DNA from: Chloroflexota bacterium
Lineage (GTDB): Bacteria; Chloroflexota; Dehalococcoidia; Lucifugimonadales; UBA3495
Reading direction: 5' to 3'
NCBI GenBank assembly: GCA_028874675.1
Contig: JAPPJA010000351.1
Location: 1-12,154, forward strand
DNA: 12,154 nt
Below are positions 6,235 to 12,154 of the stretch, piece after piece. The notes beneath the pieces are model-generated. The model saw nothing but the letters and a program-made list of their open reading frames with translations. It ran no database searches and was not told where the DNA came from. Every line of letters begins with the position of its first letter. Within the stretch, counting starts at the first letter, position 1. A program made the position numbers and the translations under genes.

Positions 6235-6237
6235 TCA
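6235..6237 (-). other. In-frame TGA inside the MFS gene at a usual Cys position
   Basis: The minus strand reads through FGYFV, TGA, then GYSMSFVNAHF with no frame change. Related carriers commonly have FFVCGF at the start of TM7, so the TGA stands where Cys (TGC or TGT) is expected, one base change away. The whole locus 5668-6975 is 436 codons including this TGA and the final stop. TGA ends other genes in the window (LLM, NMT1, VOC, NHL, ureD, ureA), so general reassignment is excluded. Options are nonsense mutation, base error, or selenocysteine. Confidence 0.85.
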
Positions 6238-6975
6238 AACGAAATACCCGAAGGTGAGGCGGTAAAACAGGTTCGAGCCCAACGCCTCCTTGAAGGTTGC
6301 GTCTCGGCCGAAGAGGGGAGCGGAGTCCTCGCCGCCCGTGCCCCTGCGTCGCCGCAGGTCCGCGGTGTCACCCAGCGGTTCCAGCCCCATCTCCTGCGGC
6401 GTGTTCCGGATAAGTATGAAGCCGATGGGCAGTATTACCAGCAGGGCAAGGCAGCCAAGGAAGTAATAGGCGTCCCGCCAGTCGAACAGTATCAGGAACA
6501 CGGAGGCCGTTGGCACCAGGATCAGGGCGCCGAAGGACCCGGCGCTGCTGTTCAGGCCAAGGGTCAGTCCCCGGTGGGCGTAGAACCAGGCGCTGATGAC
6601 CTTGGTAAGGATGGGGCCAACACCCATGGTCAGGCCAATGCTCATTACGGCAAATACAACGTACAGCTGCAGGAGCGTATTGACCGAGGGAACTATCAGC
6701 AGCATGACTCCGAGCAGGGCCACGCCGGAGAGGACCACCAGCTTGGGACTGTAGCGGTCGGCCAGATAGCCGGCCAGGGGCCGCATGAGGCCGGAGAGCA
6801 TGAAGGTAATGCCAAAGGCGAGGGAGAGAGTGCTGCGGCTCCAGCCGAATTCTTCGGTCATTGGCTGGAGGAAAACGCCAAAGGAAAACTGGGTGCCCGA
6901 GGTGCCCAGGGCCACCAGCGAGCAGCCAATGACCACGAACCAACCGTAGAATACCCGGCTTGAGTTACCTGCCAT
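6235..6975 (-). CDS. MFS transporter, N-terminal part ending at an in-frame TGA
   Basis: These 246 residues are the first half of an MFS carrier of the oxalate/formate antiporter and monocarboxylate-like type. They start SSRVFYGWFVV (5-15), with TM1 at about 8-26, TM2 50-67, the first motif A GYLADRYSPK (69-78), TM3 80-96, TM4 101-120, TM5 139-162 and TM6 169-189. The linker RNTPQEMGLEPLGD (190-203) leads to a charged cytoplasmic loop and the first residues of TM7 (FYRLTFGYFV), where TGA stops it. AAGGGG five bases before the ATG is a fair ribosome binding site. Such carriers move small organic anions by proton symport or exchange; the substrate is unknown. Composition matches the neighbours and no other lesion is seen, which argues for a very recent mutation, a base error, or recoding. 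Confidence 0.8.
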   Translation of the reverse strand: MAGNSSRVFYGWFVVIGCSLVALGTSGTQFSFGVFLQPMTEEFGWSRSTLSLAFGITFMLSGLMRPLAGYLADRYSPKLVVLSGVALLGVMLLIVPSVNTLLQLYVVFAVMSIGLTMGVGPILTKVISAWFYAHRGLTLGLNSSAGSFGALILVPTASVFLILFDWRDAYYFLGCLALLVILPIGFILIRNTPQEMGLEPLGDTADLRRRRGTGGEDSAPLFGRDATFKEALGSNLFYRLTFGYFV

Positions 6976-7252
6976 CAGGGCCCCTTGTCGGGAAGGCGTT
7001 TACCCGGTGGTGCAACCGCTTGGCGGGCCGGAATCCTCCCCGGTGACGCCGCTTTCGGCCTGCTAGCCGTTGCGTGGCAGAAATCAGGGGATGGCGCCGT
7101 TTGGCCCGCCACGTCTGCTTCCCTTACACCCTAATTTACCACAAGGAGCGCCAAAGGTATCGGCCCCGGCCGCTCCACTCAACCCAGTTTCGCTGGAGCG
7201 GGGACGCAGAAAAAAGCCAACCTGCCCCTGCACCACGGACATCCTGCCAGGT
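6976..7252. other. Intergenic region between the urease operon and the MFS gene
   Basis: No gene or RNA gene is visible in this 277-base gap. It holds the probable terminator of the urease operon (about 7210-7253), a second inverted repeat, CCGCTCCA (7170-7177) with TGGAGCGG (7194-7201) and a 16-base loop, and presumably the promoter of the MFS gene. For the latter I find no convincing -35/-10 pair. Confidence 0.5.
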
Positions 7253-7253
7253 T
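7210..7253 (-). terminator. Probable intrinsic terminator of the urease operon
   Basis: On the minus strand AACCTG (7253-7248) pairs with CAGGTT (7224-7219), and GGC then TTTTTT (7215-7210) follow. The stem overlaps the end of ureD and has a long 23-base loop that may fold further. A hairpin followed by six U residues right after the last urease gene is the expected layout of a Rho-independent terminator. The modest stem lowers certainty. Confidence 0.5.
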
Positions 7254-8137
7254 CAATACTTGCGGGGGTCGGGGATGCCCACCCCCAACAGGTGGAGTCG
7301 CGCTTTGGCCCAGCACCTTCTGAGGATTTTCTGGACCTCGTCGCAATCCCGACCCAGGGCTCTAATACCCAGGGCGCCCTTGCCGGGCAGGCAAGTCACT
7401 CCCGCCGGGACTCCGTTGCTGTCGGCAGTCGTCTCTTGCAGTTCCCGTTGCAGTTGTCGCAGGTCCCGCCCTTCGGCGATGATCAGCATGGAACCTAGGG
7501 TGTACGCACGCCGTTCCGGAACCATTGGGCCCGCCACATGCTCCAGGAGAGGATTCCGCCGGGACGGAATAATCTCGAAGGAGTCGATGTATTGTGGTAC
7601 CCGGTCCTCCCCCAGAACCTCCAGGTGGCTGGCCAGGCGGCGGTACTGGAAAGCCTCGCCCATGGCCAGCCTCCCGGGCGTCAGCACTTCCCAAGAGACA
7701 AGGATGCCGCCGGGCTTCACCGCGATGGTAGTGCGCTGCTGAAAGTCCGAGTCCTGGTAGGGGATAAGGGGATCGGGCAGGTATTCCAGGTATCCGCCCG
7801 GCGCCACTTCAAGGCTAACGCACTGCTTAGCCTGGCCCAGCGGCATGGCGTGGACCCTGGTCGCGCCTTGAGTCGAGACGTGGGCAGCGGCGCCGGTCTC
7901 AGCAGTGACCGAAATTTGATGGTCATCCCCCTGAAATATGCCGCCGGTGGGATTGGACAGGAGGACCAGGGCCATTGCGGGCAGGGTCCGTTCGGGGTGC
8001 AGCGCTCCCTGCACCTGCAGGGGCGGCCGGGTGCTGGAACGGGCCAGGCGAGTGCGTCCGCCCCTGAGGGCCAGGGTAAGCTCTGCCACCCCCTGCCTTA
8101 CCGGCGCAGCAGGCCTATTGGGAGGAGGTGAAAGCAT
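7253..8137 (-). CDS. ureD: Urease accessory protein UreD
   Basis: The 294-residue protein is the scaffold that binds apo-urease and recruits UreF and UreG for nickel delivery (called UreH in some species). Family marks are GVAELTLALRGGRTRLA (16-32), NPTGGIFQGDDH (62-73), GAAAHVSTQGATRVHAM (82-98) and YLEYLPDPLIPYQDSDF (116-132), followed by TPGRLAMGEAF (153-163). Length is normal. The start overlaps the end of ureG by 23 bases and is supported by GGAGG (minus strand of 8144-8148) six bases upstream, inside ureG. It is the last gene of the operon, followed by a probable terminator. UreD often comes first in such clusters; here it is last, as in several other lineages. Confidence 0.93.
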   Translation of the reverse strand: MLSPPPNRPAAPVRQGVAELTLALRGGRTRLARSSTRPPLQVQGALHPERTLPAMALVLLSNPTGGIFQGDDHQISVTAETGAAAHVSTQGATRVHAMPLGQAKQCVSLEVAPGGYLEYLPDPLIPYQDSDFQQRTTIAVKPGGILVSWEVLTPGRLAMGEAFQYRRLASHLEVLGEDRVPQYIDSFEIIPSRRNPLLEHVAGPMVPERRAYTLGSMLIIAEGRDLRQLQRELQETTADSNGVPAGVTCLPGKGALGIRALGRDCDEVQKILRRCWAKARLHLLGVGIPDPRKY

Positions 8138-8741
8138 CCGCTGCCTCCAGAATCCGGTCTAGGACCTTATCGAGGCCCTTTCCCTTGCGGCAGTTGGTGA
8201 ACAGGTAGGGTTTTGAGCCGCGAACCAGGTCGAGGTCGCGGCGCATGATGTCCAGGTCAGCCCCTACGTGGGGGGCCAGGTCCGTCTTGTTGACCACCAG
8301 CAGGTCCGTCTGGGTGATGCCCTGACCGCGTTTGCGGGGGATCTTGTCGCCGGCGGCTACGTCGATTACGTAAATCTGGAAGTCGGCCAGGGCGGGACTG
8401 AAGGTCAGGGTCAGGTTGTCGCCCCCGCTTTCGATGAGAAACAGGTCGCCGTCGGGATAAAGAGTGCTGAGCTCCTCGACCGCCAGGAGGTTGTGGCTGG
8501 GGTCCTCGCGGACGGCGGTATGGGGGCAGGCGCCCGTGGACACGCCCCGGATGCGGTCAACGTCAAATACATCCTGAAGCGTCCTGCGGACGTGGTCCTC
8601 GTCCTCCCGCGTGAAGATGTCGTTGGTTATGACCAGCGGGCTGCGGCCGCGTTCCATCATCATCGGCACCAGGGCTTCGATAAGCGAGGTCTTGCCCGAA
8701 CCCACCGGGCCGCCGACGCCAATTCTGGGTATTCTCATCAT
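8115..8741 (-). CDS. ureG: Urease accessory GTPase UreG
   Basis: The 208-residue SIMIBI-class GTPase powers and delivers nickel insertion into urease. GGPVGSGKT (10-18) is the P-loop, ESGGDN (104-109) is the conserved switch-region motif, and NKTDL (151-155) is the guanine-specificity motif. Cys72-Pro73-His74 is the invariant nickel-binding CPH motif at the UreG dimer interface. Length is normal and all key residues are present, so it looks functional. The ATG at 8741, directly followed by a second ATG, has GGAGG eight bases upstream. It follows ureF after 24 bases and overlaps ureD. With no ureE in view, UreG may take nickel directly, or from another carrier such as HypA. Confidence 0.97.
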   Translation of the reverse strand: MMRIPRIGVGGPVGSGKTSLIEALVPMMMERGRSPLVITNDIFTREDEDHVRRTLQDVFDVDRIRGVSTGACPHTAVREDPSHNLLAVEELSTLYPDGDLFLIESGGDNLTLTFSPALADFQIYVIDVAAGDKIPRKRGQGITQTDLLVVNKTDLAPHVGADLDIMRRDLDLVRGSKPYLFTNCRKGKGLDKVLDRILEAADAFTSSQ

Positions 8742-8765
8742 GATTGTATCCTCCGCATCTAGCGT

Positions 8766-9476
8766 CTAGCTGGCAAACATTCTCACATCTGCTGCCTCGT
8801 GGCGCATGGAAGCAATGTCGGCCAGGGGCGCGAATGAGGTCATTTCCCTCCAGTGCCGGCCCTGGATTTCCCGGTATCCGGAGCCTATATCGCAATGCAA
8901 TGAACGCAAAATCTGCTGGGCCTCCGAGTGGGACAGGGGCATCAGCCTTTGGACGGCGCCCAGCGCCCCCACGGCGAAACTGTGACAGAAGGCATACAGG
9001 GCGAGCTCGGCTTCAATCCCCGCGGCCCAGGCCGAGAGGGCGAAGGCAACCGAAGCGCAACCCGGGGCCCTTCCCGCTATCACCGAGGCCCGGTATTCAT
9101 CGAAGGCTGGAGGAACGCCCTTCAGCGCAAGCAAGGCAAATGACTCATCGAGAAACCGCCGGCCGCTCTGGGTGGATGCTGCCCTCATCTCCTCGGGCAG
9201 ACGCATCGCATGGAGCCGTCGGTCTATCTGGACCAGTGTCGTCAGGTCGCCTTCGCCGGCGCAGCGGTGGGCGTTGAGCAGCGCCACTCCGTCCGACGGC
9301 AGAACAGAGCAAGCCAGCAATCCTGACAGGTACTCATGGACTTCTTCGGCACACGACACCCAGCCCTGGGCTGCCATCCCTTCCAGTCCCTGGGAATGGG
9401 CGTAGGCCCCGGTGGGGAAGAAGGAGTCGGCCAGCTGCAGGGCGGTCAGGAAGCGGTGAGCGGACTCGTCAAGCAT
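8766..9476 (-). CDS. ureF: Urease accessory protein UreF
   Basis: The 236-residue all-helical protein joins UreD and UreG in the urease activation complex and gates GTP hydrolysis by UreG. The family signature LQLADSFFPTGAYAHSQGLE is at 13-32. SVAFALSAWAAGI and AVGALGAVQRLMPLSHSEAQ are typical later segments. Length is normal and no defect is visible. The ATG at 9476 follows the ureC stop by 16 bases. AGGAGGG overlaps that stop and lies about 12 bases from the ATG, rather far, so translation may depend on coupling to ureC. The order ureC-F-G-D differs from the common ureC-E-F-G because ureE is missing. Confidence 0.95.
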   Translation of the reverse strand: MLDESAHRFLTALQLADSFFPTGAYAHSQGLEGMAAQGWVSCAEEVHEYLSGLLACSVLPSDGVALLNAHRCAGEGDLTTLVQIDRRLHAMRLPEEMRAASTQSGRRFLDESFALLALKGVPPAFDEYRASVIAGRAPGCASVAFALSAWAAGIEAELALYAFCHSFAVGALGAVQRLMPLSHSEAQQILRSLHCDIGSGYREIQGRHWREMTSFAPLADIASMRHEAADVRMFAS

Positions 9477-9492
9477 ATTGCGTGCCGCCCTC

Positions 9493-11211
9493 CTATACCA
9501 GGAAGTGAAGCTGGGCCAAGCTCAGGCGCTCGGACGGCGGGACGGTGGCAATTTGCCCGTCAACCCTGACTTCGTAGGAGTCCGGATCAACTTCGATGCT
9601 GGGCATGGCATCGTTCCGCAGCATATGTCGCTTGGTAATGTGGCGGCATCCCCGTACGGGTTCCACCCGCTTGTCCAGCCCCAAGTCCCGGTGGATGCCG
9701 GCCTCGTAGGCGGCCCGGGACACGAAGGTAACGGACCGGCCATGTACCGCCTTGCCCAGGGCGCCGAACATGGGACGGTAGAAGGAGGGCTCCGCGGTAG
9801 GTATGGAGCCGTTGGGGTCGCCCATTACCGACCAGGCAATCATGCCGCCCTTGATTATCAGCTTGGGCTTGGCGCCGAAACTGGCAACGGGCCACAGGAC
9901 GATATCGGCCAGTTTGCCCGGTTCCAGGGACCCGACGAGGTGGGATATGCCGTGGGTGACGGCCGGGTTAATGGTCAGCTTGGCCAGGTAGCGAAGAACG
10001 CGGAAATTGTCGTGATAGGGGGAATCCCCGGGCAGCTTGCCCTTGAACCGGCTCAACTTGTCGGCCGTCTGGAAAAGGCGGGTAAAGTTCTCTCCTACCC
10101 GGCCCATGGCCTGGGAGTCCGACGAGTACATGCTGATGACGCCCATATCGTGAAGCACGTCCTCGGCGGCCATGGTCTCGGGGCGGATGCGACTCTCGGC
10201 GAAGGCCACATCCTCGGGGACGCGGGGGCTCAGGTGATGACAAACCATCAGCATGTCCATGTGCTCGGCCAGGGTATTGACCGTGTAGGGACGGGTCGGG
10301 TTGGTTGACGACGGAAGGACATTCAGGTGGGCCGCAATCTTGATGATGTCGGGAGCGTGTCCGCCACCGGCCCCCTCGGTGTGGTAGGTGTGAATGGCCC
10401 GGCCGGCGATGGCGGCGATGGTGTCCTCGACGAAACCGGCCTCGTTCAGGGTGTCGGTATGGATGGCCACCGGAACGTCGTACCGGTCGGCTACCTCCAG
10501 GCAGCGGTCAATGGCAGCCGGGGTCGTACCCCAGTCTTCGTGAAGCTTCAGGCCGCTGGCCCCGGATTCCAGCTGTTCTTCCAGGGGCGCGGCTGTGCTG
10601 GCGTTGCCCTTGCCGAGGAGTCCCCAGTTGACGGGCAAGGCTTCCGCAGCCTCCAGCATGCGGGCAATGTTCCATGGGCCCGGCGTGCAGGTGGTGGCGT
10701 TGGTGCCGTCGGCAGGGCCGGTGCCGCCGCCCAGCATGGTGGTAATTCCGTTGGACAGGGCATGCCACACCTGCTGGGGGGAAATCATGTGGATGTGAGC
10801 ATCAATTCCGCCAGGGGTGGCTATCAGGTGCTCTCCCGCGATTATCTCGGTGCCGGGCCCTACTACCAGGTCGGGGTGCACGCCGTCCATCACCCCGGGG
10901 TTGCCGGCCTTGCCGATGGCCGTGATGTGGCCGTTCTTGACCCCGATGTCGCCCTTCAATATGCCCAGGACGGGGTCCATTATGATAGCGTTGGTGACCA
11001 CCAGGTCCGGGGCGCCGCCCTGGCTGGTAATCTCCGGGTCCTGGCCCATGCCGTCGCGGGCCGTCTTGCCCCCGCCAAAGACCAGTTCGTCGCCGTAGGT
11101 AAGAAGGTCCTGCTCCACCTGGCACACCAGGGCAGTGTCGGCCAGGCGGAAGCGGTCTCCCGTGGTGGGCCCGTACAGTTCCACGTATTGCTGCCGGCTG
11201 ATTCGCGCCAT
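9493..11211 (-). CDS. ureC: Urease alpha subunit UreC
   Basis: The 572-residue catalytic subunit hydrolyses urea to ammonia and carbamate in the cytoplasm with two nickel ions. Ligands are intact by comparison with the well-studied Klebsiella enzyme: His139 and His141 (DAHIH), Lys222 (carbamylated, in GLKLHEDWG), His251 (AIHTDTLNE), His277 (HTEGAGGGHAPD) and Asp365 (SSDSQAMGR). The mobile flap has Cys324 and His325-His326 (VCHHL). The frame is open upstream to 11364, but the family N-terminus MARISRQQYVELYGPTTGDR starts at 11211, where GGGAG lies nine bases before the ATG; the longer version would run through ureB. It follows ureB with a one-base gap. Length and motifs are normal, so an active urease is expected once nickel is loaded. 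Confidence 0.98.
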   Translation of the reverse strand: MARISRQQYVELYGPTTGDRFRLADTALVCQVEQDLLTYGDELVFGGGKTARDGMGQDPEITSQGGAPDLVVTNAIIMDPVLGILKGDIGVKNGHITAIGKAGNPGVMDGVHPDLVVGPGTEIIAGEHLIATPGGIDAHIHMISPQQVWHALSNGITTMLGGGTGPADGTNATTCTPGPWNIARMLEAAEALPVNWGLLGKGNASTAAPLEEQLESGASGLKLHEDWGTTPAAIDRCLEVADRYDVPVAIHTDTLNEAGFVEDTIAAIAGRAIHTYHTEGAGGGHAPDIIKIAAHLNVLPSSTNPTRPYTVNTLAEHMDMLMVCHHLSPRVPEDVAFAESRIRPETMAAEDVLHDMGVISMYSSDSQAMGRVGENFTRLFQTADKLSRFKGKLPGDSPYHDNFRVLRYLAKLTINPAVTHGISHLVGSLEPGKLADIVLWPVASFGAKPKLIIKGGMIAWSVMGDPNGSIPTAEPSFYRPMFGALGKAVHGRSVTFVSRAAYEAGIHRDLGLDKRVEPVRGCRHITKRHMLRNDAMPSIEVDPDSYEVRVDGQIATVPPSERLSLAQLHFLV

Positions 11212-11212
11212 G

Positions 11213-11620
11213 CTATCTGTCTCCCTGAGCTCCGGTCTCTTCGGAGGGAATGCGGGCGAATTCCCCTCCCCGCATCGCTTCCAGGGCACTACTCCGGACG
11301 TCCGCCGAATCCAGGCTGCCGGTGGTGAGGCCGTTGAGCCCCAGGATGCGCCGGGTTCCGCCAATGGCCACCAGGGTTACCTCCTTGCGGTCTCCCGGTT
11401 CGAACCTCACGGCCGTGCCGGCCGGGATGTCAAGGCGCATGCCATAGGCTGCCTCCCGGTCGAACCTCAGGGCCCGGTTGACCTCAAAGAAGTGGAAGTG
11501 GGATCCCACCTGGATGGCCCGGTCGCCGGTGTTCCACACCAGCAGGGTGGCTGTGGGCCGGCCGGGGTTGATTTCGATGGGCTCCTCGGCTGGGATGTAG
11601 TGGCTGCTGGGGTTGCTCAT
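11213..11620 (-). CDS. ureB: Urease beta subunit UreB
   Basis: The 135-residue structural subunit packs against UreA and UreC in the trimer of heterotrimers. The signature NTGDRAIQVGSHFHFFEVN is at 30-48, followed by ALRFDREAAYGMRLDIPAGT (50-69), AVRFEPGDRKEVTLVAIGG (70-88) and a G-rich end of the fold. About 25 extra C-terminal residues (from about 110) are polar and probably flexible; UreB length varies between species. AGGAG lies about 13 bases from the ATG, long for a Shine-Dalgarno site, so coupling to ureA 22 bases upstream may help. The stop and the ureC start are nearly fused (TAGCATG). Confidence 0.96.
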   Translation of the reverse strand: MSNPSSHYIPAEEPIEINPGRPTATLLVWNTGDRAIQVGSHFHFFEVNRALRFDREAAYGMRLDIPAGTAVRFEPGDRKEVTLVAIGGTRRILGLNGLTTGSLDSADVRSSALEAMRGGEFARIPSEETGAQGDR

Positions 11621-11642
11621 GGTTACAGGGAACTCCTGGCAT

Positions 11643-11945
11643 TCAGACTATGGGATCATGAACGGACACCAGCTTGGTGCCGTCCGGAAAGGTTGCCTCC
11701 ACCTGGACCAGGTCCACCATTTCGGCCACGCCTTCCATAACGTCCTCACGGGTCAGGACCTGGCGCCCCAGTTCCATGGCCTCTGCCACGGTGCGGCCGT
11801 CCCGGGCCGATTCAAGGATGGCCTCCGTAATGAGGGCCACCGACTCGGGAACGTTGAGCTTGAGGCCGCGTCCCTGGCGTCTCCGGGCGAGGTCGGCGGC
11901 CACGTAAACCATCAGTTTTTCCGATTCCCGGGGTGTGAGCATCAT
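11643..11945 (-). CDS. ureA: Urease gamma subunit UreA
   Basis: The 100-residue protein is the small structural subunit of urease. It starts with MMLTPRESEKLMVYVAADLA (1-20) and carries LKLNVPESVALITEAILESA (28-47), GRTVAEAMELGRQVL (50-64) and the terminal VQVEATFPDGTKLVSVHDPI (80-99), all typical. Length exactly fits free-standing UreA, so subunits are separate, as in most bacteria, not fused as in Helicobacter. Two adjacent ATG codons are possible starts (11945 and 11942); GGGAG lies seven bases before the first. It follows the glutamine synthetase gene after 39 bases. Confidence 0.97.
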   Translation of the reverse strand: MMLTPRESEKLMVYVAADLARRRQGRGLKLNVPESVALITEAILESARDGRTVAEAMELGRQVLTREDVMEGVAEMVDLVQVEATFPDGTKLVSVHDPIV

Positions 11946-11984
11946 AAGGCAACTCCCAAACTAAACCTGGCAGGGCAAAATCCC

Positions 11985-12154
11985 CTACAGGGTGGACAGG
12001 TAGCGTGATACCTCGTAGTCGGTGACCTGGGAGCGGTAGTCTTCCCACTCCATCTGCTTGTTTGCTATCAGGCTGTTGAATACGTGGTCACCCAGGGCCT
12101 CGTACAGAAGCTCGCTGCCCTCGGCCAGGGTGATGGCCTCGCCCAGGCTGGTGG
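11985..12154 (-). CDS. glnA: Glutamine synthetase, C-terminal end only (cut by window edge)
   Basis: The last 55 codons of a minus-strand gene are present. The protein end reads TSLGEAITLAEGSELLYEAL, then GDHVFNSLIANKQMEWEDYR, then SQVTDYEVSRYLSTL. This is the characteristic C-terminus of type I glutamine synthetase, whose usual pattern is SLGEAI, then LGDHVF, then NK, EW, YR, QVT, and a final YLxxL. The enzyme joins ammonia to glutamate using ATP. Catalytic residues, the adenylylation tyrosine and the subtype lie outside the window, so a glutamine-synthetase-like ligase (for example for polyamines) cannot be excluded. Only 39 bases separate it from ureA, with no clear terminator between, so it probably shares a transcript with the urease genes and captures their ammonia. 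Confidence 0.88.
   Translation of the reverse strand, partial: TSLGEAITLAEGSELLYEALGDHVFNSLIANKQMEWEDYRSQVTDYEVSRYLSTL

Noticed and set aside
6172..6963. Plus-strand open frame across the MFS locus
   Set aside because: The translation is rich in Gln, Gly and Glu with low-complexity stretches and mirrors membrane-helix codons on the opposite strand. It is not a membrane or known soluble protein.
5668..6975. Frameshift as the cause of the broken MFS gene
   Set aside because: Both halves are in the same frame. The only lesion is the TGA at 6235-6237.
5668..6975. General reassignment of TGA to an amino acid in this organism
   Set aside because: At least six other genes here end properly at TGA, so a genome-wide code change does not fit.
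9478..10308. Plus-strand open frame opposite the 3' half of ureC
   Set aside because: It is a shadow of ureC coding sequence, with no motif or ribosome binding site of its own.
10327..11328. Long plus-strand open frame of about 333 codons opposite ureC and ureB
   Set aside because: It is antisense to two certain urease genes. Its Gly/Val/Arg-rich translation has no recognisable motif, as expected when a GC-rich gene is read on the other strand.
11212..11364. N-terminal extension of ureC into ureB
   Set aside because: The extra residues are out-of-frame ureB codons, and the family N-terminus begins at 11211.
1..12154. Defence system, mobile element, CRISPR array or RNA gene
   Set aside because: I read both strands and the gaps and saw no transposase, integrase, repeat-spacer pattern, tRNA-like cloverleaf or rRNA sequence.

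Overview
The window is GC-rich bacterial chromosomal DNA, densely packed with short gaps and clear Shine-Dalgarno sites. Its mix of a luciferase-like (LLM) flavin/F420-type oxidoreductase, an NMT1-type binding protein, a VOC protein, an amidating-lyase-like NHL propeller, an extended SDR and an MFS carrier resembles heterotrophic Chloroflexota (SAR202/Dehalococcoidia-like) or a similar environmental lineage. That placement is inferred from gene style, not from a marker gene. I see no tRNA, rRNA, insertion sequence, phage gene, CRISPR array or toxin-antitoxin pair.

Region 1 (1-3551) is catabolic or oxidoreductive in flavour. A plus-strand alpha/beta hydrolase (205-951) sits behind a perfect TATAAT box. 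It converges on a minus-strand group read VOC protein (3551-3141), signal-less NMT1-fold binding protein (3037-2099), LLM oxidoreductase (2102-1110). The last two overlap by ATGA. The 296-bp divergent region 3552-3847 carries promoter-like boxes and a nested palindrome.

Region 2 (3848-6975) has a plus-strand pair: an NHL propeller retaining the apparent zinc histidines and tyrosine of peptidyl-alpha-hydroxyglycine alpha-amidating lyase, followed by an extended SDR dehydrogenase/epimerase. They converge on a minus-strand MFS transporter whose reading frame is interrupted by one in-frame TGA in the middle of TM7, where related carriers usually have cysteine. The frame is otherwise intact. A SECIS-like hairpin lies just downstream, so nonsense mutation, sequencing error and selenocysteine all deserve testing.

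Region 3 (7253-12154) is a minus-strand nitrogen operon: the 3' end of a glutamine synthetase gene (cut by the window edge), then ureA, ureB, ureC, ureF, ureG and ureD, with tight spacing or overlap and a probable terminator after ureD. Urease releases ammonia from urea and glutamine synthetase captures it as glutamine. All accessory genes are present except ureE. The catalytic nickel ligands of UreC and the GTPase and metal motifs of UreG are intact.

The most unusual signal is the in-frame TGA in the MFS gene. Next come the bacterial amidating-lyase-like propeller, the cytoplasmic NMT1-LLM pair, and the direct glnA-urease linkage.
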